Shown one piece after another: positions 49,335-57,932 of a stretch of DNA of 64,000 nt. Source of the DNA: Phocaeicola vulgatus ATCC 8482 (lineage in GTDB: Bacteria > Bacteroidota > Bacteroidia > Bacteroidales > Bacteroidaceae); contig NC_009614.1 of assembly GCF_000012825.1 (NCBI RefSeq), positions 1,302,001-1,366,000 on the forward strand, written 5' to 3'. The translations under genes and the position numbers were made by a program. Every line of letters begins with the position of its first letter. Within the stretch, counting starts at the first letter, position 1. The notes under the pieces were generated by a model. It saw only the letters and a list, made by a program, of their open reading frames with translations. It searched no databases and was not told the DNA's origin.

Positions 49335-49768
49335 GCAGCAAAGAAATCATCTGTCAGGGAGAAGAACTGTTCCGGCTGATTCCCCAACGCCCGCCCATGG
49401 TAATGATAGACCGCTTCTATGGGATAGAAGAAAATACATCCTGGTCAGGGCTGACCGTCACTACCGACAACCTGTTCTGCCGGGACGGTGTATTACAGGA
49501 AACGGGAATCATAGAGCACATCGCCCAGTCGGCGGCGGCACGTGTAGGTTATATCTATATGCTGCGGAAAGAACCTGTACCATTAGGTTTTATCGGTTCG
49601 GTAGAAAAGATGAAACTATTCCGTCTTCCTTCTGCCGGAGCGGAACTATATACCGGTATAACCATCGTTCAGGAAGTATTTGATATCACCCTGATTACCG
49701 CCGAGGTAAAAGAAAACGATGAATTGCTGGCCGAATGCCGGATGAAAATATATCTGAAGAAAGAATGA
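49331..49768 (+). CDS. Hotdog-fold 3-hydroxyacyl-ACP dehydratase (ApeP-like)
   Basis: This 145-residue single-hotdog protein opens with IPQRPPMVMIDRF and has HIAQSAAARVGY on the central helix, a pattern of the ApeP-like dehydratases in aryl polyene clusters. It would remove water to form the conjugated double bonds. The start at 49331 overlaps the methyltransferase stop as ATGA; an ATG four codons earlier is possible. Confidence 0.75.
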   Translation: MSSKEIICQGEELFRLIPQRPPMVMIDRFYGIEENTSWSGLTVTTDNLFCRDGVLQETGIIEHIAQSAAARVGYIYMLRKEPVPLGFIGSVEKMKLFRLPSAGAELYTGITIVQEVFDITLITAEVKENDELLAECRMKIYLKKE

Positions 49769-50208
49769 AACGAAAAACAAGTCCACATCAAGCGGCACTG
49801 ACGGACCGGACCACCATCAAAGTCCGCTTCAGTGAGATAGATTCCATGCAGATAGTATGGCATGGAGAATATGTGCGTTATTTCGAAGACGGACGCGAAG
49901 CTTTCGGAAAGCGGTACGGTCTGGACTATATGAGCATCTACCGGGAAGGATATGTAGTTCCTATCGTAGACCTGACCTGCCAATTCAAACAACCGCTGTC
50001 TTTTGGCGAGGAAGCGATTGTCGAGACACGGTATATTCATAGTGATGCTGCCAAAATCCTTTTTGAATACACCATCTACCGGGCATCGGACCAAAACATT
50101 GTGGCAACAGGAACCACTACACAGGTATTTCTGAATACAAATAGAGAACTGGAACTGGTTAATCCTGCCTTTTACATAGAGTGGAAAAAGAAATGGAACA
50201 TCATCTGA
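49765..50208 (+). CDS. 4-hydroxybenzoyl-CoA-type (YbgC-like) thioesterase
   Basis: A 147-residue hotdog protein with the thioesterase pattern RFSEIDSMQIVWHGEYVRYFE. It could release or edit acyl chains from CoA or ACP. Its start at 49765 overlaps the dehydratase stop (ATGA) and its end overlaps the next gene, so the genes are tightly coupled. Confidence 0.85.
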   Translation: MKRKTSPHQAALTDRTTIKVRFSEIDSMQIVWHGEYVRYFEDGREAFGKRYGLDYMSIYREGYVVPIVDLTCQFKQPLSFGEEAIVETRYIHSDAAKILFEYTIYRASDQNIVATGTTTQVFLNTNRELELVNPAFYIEWKKKWNII

Positions 50209-51923
50209 CTACCTATATCACCCATGATACCCTGATCAGCGCGCTGGGTTTCGGCACACAGGAAAATCTGGAAGCCATCCGGAGCTATCACAGCGGTATC
50301 ACCCTGCAGACGGACAAACGGATTGCGGACACTCCCCTATTGGCAGCCACTCTCTCGCAAGAGAGATTGCAACAACAGGCGGAAGCCATAGGAGTAAGTG
50401 GCTATCCCCGGATGGAACAACTGTTCATACTGACTATCAACGAACTCATCCGTCAGTCCGGACAAACTTTGGAAGACAAAACCTGCGGACTCATCCTCTC
50501 CACCACCAAAGGGAACATCGATTTACTGGCCCGTCATACGGAACATCCCGATGAAGCGGTCTTTCTTTGGAAAATGGCAGAAAACATTGCCGGTTATTTC
50601 CATGCCGAGGAACGGGTGCATGTCATTTCCAATGCCTGCATTTCAGGAGTGTCAGCCCTCATAGCAGGAAAACGCATGATAGAGAACGGTATCTACCGCC
50701 GGGTAATCGTAGCGGGAGGTGACCTTCTCTCTCATTTCATCACCAGCGGTTTCGGGTCTTTCCGGTCTCTCAGCTCCCGCCCATGCCGTCCGTATGACAG
50801 CAGCCGTGACGGATTGAACTTGGGAGAGGCCTGCGGAGCCGTATTGCTCAGTTCAGAAGGAACAGAAGAACATGTTATCCTTTCGGGAGGAGCCGTCAGT
50901 AACGATGCCAACCACATCTCCGGTCCTTCCCGCACGGGAGACGGACTCTATTTCGCCATCCGCCAAGCCATGCAGGAAGCAGGGACAGCCCCTCAGGATA
51001 TCAGCTTTGTCAATGCACACGGCACAGCTACCGTATACAATGACGAAATGGAATCCAAAGCCCTCACACTGGCTCATCTGGAACAAGTGCCCGTCCATAG
51101 TTTGAAGCCCTATTTCGGCCATACCTTGGGAGCATCGGGAATCATTGAAAGCATTGTCTGTATGCACGAACTGAAACAAGGCATCCTGTTCGGCACTCCG
51201 GGTTACGAAACACCGGGAGTTCCTATGCCGATACCGGTCTATGCCACCCACCGGAGCATCCCGATGAAACATTGCGTAAAAACCGCTTCGGGATTCGGCG
51301 GATGCAACGCAGCCATTGTCTTATCTTTACCGGAATATACTCCGTTCAAGGATGAGGACAACACCTTGCCCGAAATCCGATGTACACGGGAGGTTCGTAT
51401 TGAAAACAGTTCTGTCTTCATAAACAACGAACTTATTTTTCATTCCGAAGAACCGGATTTCGGCACATTTATACGTGATACCTATAAAAAAACAGGCGGA
51501 AACAACCTGAAATTCTATAAAATGGATGACCTTTGCAAATTGGGATATGTGGCCGCCGAATACTTGCTGGAAGGTAAGACATTCGCTCCACTGGAAATGG
51601 GGATGTTACTTGCCAATGCCGCTTCCTCTCTGCATACGGACATCAGACACCAGCAACTGATAGACCGGGAAGGAGACCAGGCAGCCAGTCCGGCTGTATT
51701 TGTTTACACACTACCCAATGTAGTGTCCGGCGAGATTTGCATCCGCCACAAGATACAAGGGGAAAACACCTTTTTCATCACTGAAGCCTATCAGCCGGAA
51801 AAACTGGAAAGATACGCACGTATAGTCATGCAAAAAGGGAAACTGAACTATTGCATCATCGGGTGGTGTGAATTATGGAAGAACACCTATAAAGCAGTAT
51901 TTAAACTGATCGAAAAACAATAA
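50193..51923 (+). CDS. Ketosynthase fused to a truncated ketosynthase-like domain
   Basis: The 576-residue protein has an N-terminal KAS domain (~1-390) with a full active site: Cys in SNACISGVSAL, His in NAHGTATVY and His in PYFGHTLGASG. A second region of ~185 residues follows; its PAVFVYTLPNVVSGEICIRHK segment resembles the start of the Ketoacyl-synt_2 (PF13723) proteins found in aryl polyene clusters, but no active-site Cys follows. Ordinary KAS proteins end near 400-420 residues. The extra part may bind ACP or a partner, or set starter choice. The start at 50193 is chosen by alignment of the KAS N-terminus; 50181 is an alternative. Confidence 0.78.
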   Translation: MEHHLTTYITHDTLISALGFGTQENLEAIRSYHSGITLQTDKRIADTPLLAATLSQERLQQQAEAIGVSGYPRMEQLFILTINELIRQSGQTLEDKTCGLILSTTKGNIDLLARHTEHPDEAVFLWKMAENIAGYFHAEERVHVISNACISGVSALIAGKRMIENGIYRRVIVAGGDLLSHFITSGFGSFRSLSSRPCRPYDSSRDGLNLGEACGAVLLSSEGTEEHVILSGGAVSNDANHISGPSRTGDGLYFAIRQAMQEAGTAPQDISFVNAHGTATVYNDEMESKALTLAHLEQVPVHSLKPYFGHTLGASGIIESIVCMHELKQGILFGTPGYETPGVPMPIPVYATHRSIPMKHCVKTASGFGGCNAAIVLSLPEYTPFKDEDNTLPEIRCTREVRIENSSVFINNELIFHSEEPDFGTFIRDTYKKTGGNNLKFYKMDDLCKLGYVAAEYLLEGKTFAPLEMGMLLANAASSLHTDIRHQQLIDREGDQAASPAVFVYTLPNVVSGEICIRHKIQGENTFFITEAYQPEKLERYARIVMQKGKLNYCIIGWCELWKNTYKAVFKLIEKQ

Positions 51924-51928
51924 AGAAT

Positions 51929-52186
51929 ATGGAAGAATTGATTGATAAACTGAAAGTTGAATTAATAGAAGCATTGAACCTGGAAGAAATCACTCCGGAG
52001 GACATTGACAGTGAAGCACCTTTATTCGGAGATGACGGACTGGGGCTTGACTCGATTGACGCGTTAGAGATTATCCTGATTCTGGAAAGGAATTATGGAA
52101 TCAAGATAGAGAACCCTGCCAAAGGCAAAGAAATATTCTATTCGGTACGTACCCTGGCAGACTACATCACCGCCCATCAGAAATGA
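51929..52186 (+). CDS. Acyl carrier protein (second)
   Basis: An 85-residue ACP with the phosphopantetheine serine in LGLDSIDALE. It lies 5 bp after the fused ketosynthase and overlaps the next ketosynthase by four bases (ATGA). Two ACPs are usual in aryl polyene clusters. Confidence 0.92.
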   Translation: MEELIDKLKVELIEALNLEEITPEDIDSEAPLFGDDGLGLDSIDALEIILILERNYGIKIENPAKGKEIFYSVRTLADYITAHQK

Positions 52187-53373
52187 GGAAGATCTATGTC
52201 ACCGGTCTGGGAGTGATTTCGGGCATAGGGAAAGGAGTGGAAGAAAATCTGGATTCCTTGAAAGCAGGCAAACACGGCATGGGGAAAATCACCCTTTTCC
52301 CCACCGCACTTGACGTACCCGTGTCCGAAGTAAAACAGAGCAATGAAGAATTAAAGAAACTCCTCTCCCTTCCATCCGGCAAAACGTATTCACGTACAGC
52401 CTTGCTAGGCTTGTTGGCTGCCCAAGAAGCAGCCCGTGATGCGGAACTCGATTTCACTTCTCCTCGTATCGGGCTCATTTCTTCCACCTCCATCGGAGGA
52501 ATGGATGCAAGCGAGCGGTTTTATGCCTCTTTCCGGGAAGATAACCGAAAAGGGAGATTGCGTGACATTATCTCCCATGACTGTGGGGCCAGTACCGAAA
52601 TGATAGCCGCTTATTTAGGAGTCAAAGGGACGGTGACCACCCTCAGCACCGCCTGTTCTTCCGCCGCAAATGCTATTATGTTAGGAGCACGCCTGATTCG
52701 ACACGGTTATCTGGACACCGTCCTCGTAGGCGGAACGGATGCCTTATGCCGTTTCACGCTCAACGGTTTCAATTCACTGATGATACTGGACAAAGAGCAC
52801 TGTCGTCCTTTCGACCGCACACGTGCCGGATTAAACCTGGGAGAAGGAGCCGGATACCTTGTTCTTCAATCTGAAAAATCCCTGATTAAAGCTCCTTATT
52901 GTGAACTCAGCGGTTACGCCAATGCCAATGAAGCCTACCACCAGACAGGAAGTTCCCCCGACGGAGACGGGCCTTTCCTTTCCATGAGTCAGGCCATAGC
53001 CTCTGCCGGGCTGACAGCCGGAGCCATAGACTATATCAATGTACATGGCACAGGCACTCCCAGCAACGACGCTTCCGAAGGGAAAGCCATCCGGCGTATC
53101 TTCGGAACCCGCATCCCTCCCTTCAGTTCGGTCAAAGCATTCATCGGGCACACCCTGGGAGCCTCGGAAGGAATAGAAGCCGTATATTCCGTACTCTCCA
53201 TCCGTCACGGACTGATTTACCCTAGTCTGAACTTCCATCTGTCCGATGAAGAAAGCGGCCTCATCCCTGAAACGATTTTCCGGTCGGGACTTCCCATACG
53301 ACATGTATTATCCAACTCCTTCGGATTTGGCGGCAACAACTCATCTCTCGTATTTTCCACTCTAACCCAATAG
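52183..53373 (+). CDS. Beta-ketoacyl-ACP synthase
   Basis: A 396-residue ketosynthase with Cys in STACSSAAN, His in NVHGTGTPS and His in FIGHTLGASEG, so probably active. It is immediately followed (3 bp) by a ketosynthase-like protein without these residues, an arrangement like a KS/chain-length-factor pair. Confidence 0.9.
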   Translation: MRKIYVTGLGVISGIGKGVEENLDSLKAGKHGMGKITLFPTALDVPVSEVKQSNEELKKLLSLPSGKTYSRTALLGLLAAQEAARDAELDFTSPRIGLISSTSIGGMDASERFYASFREDNRKGRLRDIISHDCGASTEMIAAYLGVKGTVTTLSTACSSAANAIMLGARLIRHGYLDTVLVGGTDALCRFTLNGFNSLMILDKEHCRPFDRTRAGLNLGEGAGYLVLQSEKSLIKAPYCELSGYANANEAYHQTGSSPDGDGPFLSMSQAIASAGLTAGAIDYINVHGTGTPSNDASEGKAIRRIFGTRIPPFSSVKAFIGHTLGASEGIEAVYSVLSIRHGLIYPSLNFHLSDEESGLIPETIFRSGLPIRHVLSNSFGFGGNNSSLVFSTLTQ

Positions 53374-53376
53374 CGT

Positions 53377-54330
53377 ATGTGCCCAGTATATATCAACCGT
53401 ATCGCCTCTATCCATGCGGAAAGCAGCAATGAAAAGCCTTATTTCTCCGCACAGGAACCTGATTATAAAGAAATGATCACCAACGCCAATCTGCGGAGGC
53501 GCATGAGCCGCATGATCAAGATGGGAGTAGCCTGCGGACTGGAATGTCTGAAAGATATCCCGCCGGAAAAGGTAGATGCCATTATCACTGCTACGGGACT
53601 GGGTTGTCTGGCCGATACGGAAAAGTTTATGAACGCCTTGATGGACAACCGGGAACAGATGCTCAATCCCACCGCTTTCATTCAGTCCACCTTTAATACG
53701 GTGGGTGCACAGCTAGCTTTGCTACTCAAAATACATGCTTATAATGTTACGTATGTACACCGTGGTTTAAGTTTTGAAAGTGCTCTGATAGATGGCATCA
53801 TGAGCATTGCCGAAGGCAAACAGCATGTACTGGCAGGTGCTATGGATGAAATAACCCCTACCAGCCATATCATTCAGCAGCGTTTAGGACTGTTGAAAGG
53901 AACGACAGCCGGTGAGGGAGCACAATTTTTCCTGTTAAGCGCACAAAAAGAGGAACAGACTTTTGCCGAACTGAAAGGGGTAGATACTTTTATCACCCGG
54001 ATGAGTGCTCCGGAAATCAGTAACAGGATGCATCATTTTCTAAAATCTCACAGGCTTGCACCCGAAGACATTGACTGGTTTATCAGTGGCAAGAACGGGC
54101 AGGAAGCAACAGATGCCGTTTATACAGAGCTGGAACACAGTCTGTTCCCTCATGCCCTGCATAGCAGCTTTAAAGAACAATGCGGAGAATATCAGACTGC
54201 TTCATCCTATGCTCTCTGGATGGCGGCAAAAGCCTTGAAAGAAGAAGCTTCATCCCGTTACGCATTGATTTATAACCAATATCAAGGTATCAATCACTCA
54301 ATCATCTTAATCAAGCGATGCACATCCTAG
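53377..54330 (+). CDS. Ketosynthase-like protein lacking the active site (chain-length-factor-like)
   Basis: This 317-residue protein keeps the thiolase-fold outline but has HRGLSFES where the active Cys belongs, SGKNGQE in place of NxHGTGT and SFKEQCGEYQTAS in place of the second His motif. It therefore cannot condense and probably pairs with the preceding active KAS, as chain-length factors do. It is shorter than a full KAS (~400). Its stop codon lies in the 74-bp sequence that is repeated on the other side of the KilA-N gene. Confidence 0.72.
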   Translation: MCPVYINRIASIHAESSNEKPYFSAQEPDYKEMITNANLRRRMSRMIKMGVACGLECLKDIPPEKVDAIITATGLGCLADTEKFMNALMDNREQMLNPTAFIQSTFNTVGAQLALLLKIHAYNVTYVHRGLSFESALIDGIMSIAEGKQHVLAGAMDEITPTSHIIQQRLGLLKGTTAGEGAQFFLLSAQKEEQTFAELKGVDTFITRMSAPEISNRMHHFLKSHRLAPEDIDWFISGKNGQEATDAVYTELEHSLFPHALHSSFKEQCGEYQTASSYALWMAAKALKEEASSRYALIYNQYQGINHSIILIKRCTS

Positions 54331-54366
54331 TTTCCGTAACCATCATAGTAAGCGTCATGGCCTATT
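54293..54366 (+). repeat. Left copy of a 74-bp direct repeat flanking the KilA-N gene
   Basis: This 74-bp segment covers the last codons of the ketosynthase-like gene and the first 16 codons of the deacetylase reading frame. It is repeated at 55324-55397 with 70 of 74 bases identical; differences are at 54317, 54335, 54339 and 54340. Confidence 0.92.
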
Positions 54367-54368
54367 AA
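54318..54368 (+). pseudogene. Orphan 5' end of the polysaccharide deacetylase gene
   Basis: ATG plus 15 further codons (MHILVSV-TIIVSVMAY) match the start of the intact deacetylase at 55349 except for Thr instead of Val at codon 8. A TAA follows at once where the KilA-N-bearing segment begins. It is the remnant left of the insertion. Confidence 0.85.
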
Positions 54369-54406
54369 AAAGATGCTTTTAAGATACTGAAAACAGGAAT
54401 AATGCT

Positions 54407-54414
54407 TAACTTTA
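54407..54414 (+). promoter_or_regulatory. Possible -7 element of the KilA-N gene
   Basis: TAACTTTA is one base off TAnnTTTG and sits 29 bp before the start at 54444, inside the inserted segment. Confidence 0.4.
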
Positions 54415-54443
54415 TCCCTCATAAAATAAAAGTAGTAGAAATA

Positions 54444-55298
54444 ATGAAGAAAATAACTGTTACGAATATTGATATATCCATATCTGTAAGACCTGATAAT
54501 AATGATTATATCTGCCTGACAGACATGGCACATTTCAAAGACAGAGAACGTACTAACTACATTATACAAAACTGGATGCGTCTACGTAGTACGATTGATT
54601 TTCTAGGGTTATGGGAAAAACTAAATAATCCAAATTTTAAAGGCATCGAATTCGATGCTTTTAAAATGGAGAGTGGAACAAACAGTTTCACCCTAACCCC
54701 CAAACAATGGATAGAAAAAACTAAAGCAATAGGGATTATATCCAAGCCCGGGCGATATGGGGGAACTTTTGCCCATAAAGACATAGCTTTTGAATTCGGG
54801 ACTTGGCTCAGCCCTGAATTTAAACTATATCTCATCAAAGAATACCAAAGACTTAAAGAAGCAGAATCACACCCTTTATTAAGTGAATGGAACGTAAAAA
54901 GAATACTTAGTAAAGTAAATTATTCCATACATACGGATGCAATCAAAGACTTTATTATACCTAAAGTAGAAGATTTCAATCAAAAACTTGTTTATGCCGA
55001 TGAAGCTGATTTGTTAAATCTCGCATTATGGGGATGTACCGCAAGACAATGGCGTGAAGCAAATCCACAATACGCAGATAAGAATATCAATATCAGAGAT
55101 GTAGCAAGCATAAATGAATTAGTCGTATTATCGAATATGGAATCCTTCAATGCAGAGTTAATCAAGCATAAGGTGGACAAGTCTAAAAGGTTTACTCATC
55201 TTCGGCAGATGGCCAAAGAGCAATTAGCACACTTGAATACGATTGATACCGAAAAAAAGTTCAGAATACTGACAGATAATGACAAACAATTAGAATAA
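54444..55298 (+). CDS. KilA-N domain protein, inserted in the cluster
   Basis: A 284-residue protein with an N-terminal KilA-N domain (~1-125), a DNA-binding fold of phage and mobile-element proteins: ICLTDMAHFKD, NWMRLRSTIDFLG, LTPKQWIEKTKAIG, and GGTFAHKDIAFEFGTWLSPEFKLYLIKEYQRLK. The C-terminal part (~130-284) carries ARQWREANP and a helical, charged tail and is not assigned to a function. The gene is clearly more AT-rich than the cluster around it. It lies between 74-bp direct repeats of the junction of the neighbouring genes, so it arrived as an insertion. The start at 54444 (MKKITVTN) is preferred over 54402, which overlaps the putative promoter. Confidence 0.85.
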   Translation: MKKITVTNIDISISVRPDNNDYICLTDMAHFKDRERTNYIIQNWMRLRSTIDFLGLWEKLNNPNFKGIEFDAFKMESGTNSFTLTPKQWIEKTKAIGIISKPGRYGGTFAHKDIAFEFGTWLSPEFKLYLIKEYQRLKEAESHPLLSEWNVKRILSKVNYSIHTDAIKDFIIPKVEDFNQKLVYADEADLLNLALWGCTARQWREANPQYADKNINIRDVASINELVVLSNMESFNAELIKHKVDKSKRFTHLRQMAKEQLAHLNTIDTEKKFRILTDNDKQLE

Positions 55299-55323
55299 TC
55301 TCTACAAGATCATTTATTAAAGT

Positions 55324-55397
55324 ATCACTCAATCATCTTAATCAAGCAATGCACATCCTAGTTTCTGTAGTCATCATAGTAAGCGTCATGGCCTATT
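55324..55397 (+). repeat. Right copy of the 74-bp direct repeat
   Basis: It repeats 54293-54366 with four mismatches and includes an intact copy of the end of the ketosynthase-like frame (ILIKQCTS-stop) and the true start of the deacetylase gene. Confidence 0.92.
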
Positions 55398-56041
55398 TCT
55401 TTTACGCTTCTTACAGCATCCGTGCCTGTATTTACATGTGTGTCTTCTGTTGCAAGAAAACCGAAGAGAAAATCATAGCCATCACTTTTGATGACGGGCC
55501 CGATCCGATACAGACTCCCAAAGTGCTGAAAGTGTTAAGAGAAAAACACATACCGGCCTGCTTTTTTTGCATCGGAAACAAGATAAAAGGCAATGAAGAG
55601 CTGCTCCGGCAAATCATCAAAGAAGGACATCGTATCGGGAATCATTCCTTCTCCCATTCCGGCTATTTTCCTCTCTATACCTTCAAACGGATGTGCCATG
55701 ATTTAATTACCTGCCAGCAAGAATTGGAAAAAGTGACCGGCCAACCGGTCCTATGGTTCCGGCCGCCTTTCGGAGTGACTAATCCTACCCTGGCTAAAGC
55801 AGTGCGCAGGCTGGGATACATCCCCATTGGTTGGAACATCCGCACACTGGACACTCAGCAACCCACTCCTGAAAAAATTATCAAACGCATCAAGAAACGG
55901 CTCGTTCCGGGCTCCATCCTTCTGCTACATGACCGGATGCCCGATAGTGACAGGCTGCTGGTACAAGTTCTGGACTTTATAGAAAAAGAGGGGTATACGG
56001 TAGTAACATTAGACAGGCTGATAAAGGACATGACAAAATAA
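55349..56041 (+). CDS. NodB-type polysaccharide deacetylase family protein
   Basis: A 230-residue protein with an N-terminal membrane anchor (~3-30) and a carbohydrate esterase 4 domain: TFDDGPD (catalytic Asp and metal Asp), HRIGNHSFSH (metal His pair), RPPFG and SILLLHD. It would remove acetyl groups from a sugar in the periplasm. Its first 16 codons are in the right-hand 74-bp repeat, so the reading frame was restored after insertion of the KilA-N segment. Its position suggests that the aryl-polyene-type product carries or is attached to an amino sugar, but that is inference. Confidence 0.87.
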   Translation: MHILVSVVIIVSVMAYFFYASYSIRACIYMCVFCCKKTEEKIIAITFDDGPDPIQTPKVLKVLREKHIPACFFCIGNKIKGNEELLRQIIKEGHRIGNHSFSHSGYFPLYTFKRMCHDLITCQQELEKVTGQPVLWFRPPFGVTNPTLAKAVRRLGYIPIGWNIRTLDTQQPTPEKIIKRIKKRLVPGSILLLHDRMPDSDRLLVQVLDFIEKEGYTVVTLDRLIKDMTK

Positions 56042-56172
56042 ATTTCTTCTATATTTTCAACAGCAACATCACCAAGTTCCAAAAACGAGACCCAGTTCAC
56101 ACCTCATGATCAAACTGATAAAAAGATAACTTCGTCTTACGTAAAACATAAAATTCTTCCGCCACTTCATTC

Positions 56173-56619
56173 CACTCATTACCAACAACTTGCCGTGTAA
56201 AAAAGTCTGTAATACCCCCAAACCGGTATGTAAGCGATGGAGTGGAACATTCACCCGTTATTTGCAAAAGAAGCGTAGATATCAGATTAAATCTGACAGG
56301 ATATGCTGTACTTTCGTTCAACTTAATAGGATGTCAGTGTGTAAACTTCCGATATATACTGTTGCTTCACCAGTGTGAAACGGTAGTTTCACACTGGTGA
56401 CAACAGCTCTTCACACAGGTGAAAACCCATCTTCACCTAAGTGAAAATCATATCCTACCGTTCTCCTTGCAAGAATTCCAACAGACCTTCATCCTGCATA
56501 ATGACGCTTTCTGCCAAACTGACTCCGACAGGGAAAACGGATAAACCGTTTCGAGGGGGATACAGGAGGATTCGTCACTATAAATTATTGATTAACAATA
56601 ATATGCCGTGATGAAAAAT
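56173..56619. repeat. Non-coding dispersed element, copy B
   Basis: This ~447-bp gene-free element in the middle of the cluster is related to the one at 21,592-22,061. Shared blocks are CACTCATTACCAA-AACTT-CCGTG at the start, four 22-bp-phased palindromes 193 bp later, ATGACGCT, AAACCGTTTCGAGGGGGAT and a terminal hairpin (TTCGTCAC with GTGATGAA, enclosing TTATTG / CAATAA). Between blocks the two copies differ strongly. The hairpin arms differ in sequence but still pair, which hints at selection on structure. Confidence 0.65.
56366..56445. repeat. Array of four 22-bp-phased palindromes (locus B)
   Basis: Units start at 56366, 56388, 56410 and 56432: TTCACCAGTGTGAA, TTCACACTGGTGAC, TTCACACAGGTGAA and TTCACCTAAGTGAA. 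Spacing is exactly 22 bp, as in the other two arrays. Confidence 0.82.
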
Positions 56620-56736
56620 ATTGCAACGCAGAAATATAACTTTTTTATTCATTATAATTGCCCATGTGAACGATTGTAGAAACAGGTAAAAATCGTAAAT
56701 AGCTGGTAAAGGTATGAATGGTTTCTCAAAATATAC

Positions 56737-56744
56737 TATCTTTG
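56737..56744 (+). promoter_or_regulatory. -7 element for the LolA-like gene
   Basis: TATCTTTG lies 34 bp before the start codon, in the string AAAATATACTATCTTTG that recurs at 59,988-60,004 before the GT2 gene. Confidence 0.65.
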
Positions 56745-56778
56745 CTTCCCATTACAAACGGATAAACCTCTATAAAGT

Positions 56779-57414
56779 ATGACCTACATGAAAATACTTT
56801 TGCTCTTGATGTTCTGTACAGTCCTGCCGATGCAAGCCCAACAGATGAAGAAACTTACTGATTTGAAAGATTTTGAAGCCCGTCTGCTGCAAGAGGCTAA
56901 AAATATAGAGTCCATCGAAAGTAATTTCACTCAGATAAAATATCTGGATGTATTCGATGAGAAAATAACCTCGAAAGGAACGTTCTATTATAAAAAGAGC
57001 AATAAGATATGCATGGACTACGCACAGCCCATGAACTACCTTATCGTGATCAACAACAACCAACTGAAAATAGTATCGGACGGAAAGAAAAGCATCATGG
57101 ACCTTCACTCCAACAAGATGATGAACCAAATGCAGGATATGCTTACCGCCTGCATGGTGGGCGACCTGTCCAACATGTCGCCCGGCTATGCTTTGGAATA
57201 TTTTGAAGACACCCATTACTATCTCATTCAAATCAAGCCCGTCAGCAAAGCGATACAGGCATATATCAACCAGATTCAAATTTATTTAGACAAAAAAGAT
57301 ATGTCTGTCCACAAACTACGTTTATCGGAAACCGCAACCAACTATACCGAATACGAATTCTCGGACAAGAAATTCAATTCTTTGAACGATGAGGCAAAGT
57401 TTACGATACGCTAG
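56779..57414 (+). CDS. LolA-like outer-membrane lipoprotein carrier protein
   Basis: A 211-residue periplasmic protein with a signal peptide (~1-21, ending MQAQQ) and a LolA/LolB-type half-barrel: IESNFTQIKYLDVFDEKITSKGTFYY, then the YAQPMNYLIVINNNQLKIVSDG stretch. Aryl polyene clusters carry such a gene, thought to move the lipid-linked pigment through the periplasm. An in-frame ATG at 56788 (MKILLLL) is an equally good start. It overlaps the next gene by 26 bp. Confidence 0.83.
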   Translation: MTYMKILLLLMFCTVLPMQAQQMKKLTDLKDFEARLLQEAKNIESIESNFTQIKYLDVFDEKITSKGTFYYKKSNKICMDYAQPMNYLIVINNNQLKIVSDGKKSIMDLHSNKMMNQMQDMLTACMVGDLSNMSPGYALEYFEDTHYYLIQIKPVSKAIQAYINQIQIYLDKKDMSVHKLRLSETATNYTEYEFSDKKFNSLNDEAKFTIR

Positions 57415-57931
57415 CTGGCTGCTGTTGCTGTTTATACTGCTCTCCTGCTCACACCGGGTGACGGGGGAAGCTACGGCACTGCCTCCCATCCTGCAGGCAG
57501 AAGCACAGTCGCAAAAGTACAACCTGCAACTGGATTTCATGAAACACCATTTCAGCGGAATGCTCATTGTCCGCCAAATGCCCGATAACGAAATCCGTAT
57601 CCTGGGCTCTACCTACTTTGGCCTCAGCCTTTTTGACTTCTCCCTGCACCGCGACACCTTCATAGTGAACAGTTGCATGGAACCGATGAGGAAGAAAAAG
57701 ATGCTGAAAATACTGGAAACTGATTTCAAAAATCTATTTCTAAAGAGTGAAAAAGCACGTATTAAAAAGAAAAGTAGTACTTTTGAGCAAAGAATCAGTG
57801 GCAAAGGATTTGGAAAGACGGTATTCACCTTGTCCGGCTTTGTAAACGGACAGGCGGAGAAAGTACAAATCAAGCATCCGCTGATACGGTTAAGAATCCA
57901 ATTGGACAAACTGAACATAAACAACCCTTGA
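57389..57931 (+). CDS. Lipoprotein of the aryl-polyene cluster (DUF3261-like position)
   Basis: The 180-residue product has a lipoprotein signal with lipobox ILLSCS (Cys 20) and a LolB-like outline: a beta-rich body with FSGMLIVRQMPDNEIRILGSTYFGLSLFDF. In other aryl polyene clusters an outer-membrane lipoprotein (DUF3261) sits next to the LolA-like gene, so it may be the outer-membrane acceptor. I cannot confirm family membership by eye. Confidence 0.6.
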   Translation: MRQSLRYASWLLLLFILLSCSHRVTGEATALPPILQAEAQSQKYNLQLDFMKHHFSGMLIVRQMPDNEIRILGSTYFGLSLFDFSLHRDTFIVNSCMEPMRKKKMLKILETDFKNLFLKSEKARIKKKSSTFEQRISGKGFGKTVFTLSGFVNGQAEKVQIKHPLIRLRIQLDKLNINNP

Positions 57932-57932
57932 A

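Noticed and set aside
54293..55397. Ordinary insertion sequence
   Set aside because: No transposase, no terminal inverted repeats, and the 74-bp duplication is too long and too diverged for a normal target-site duplication.
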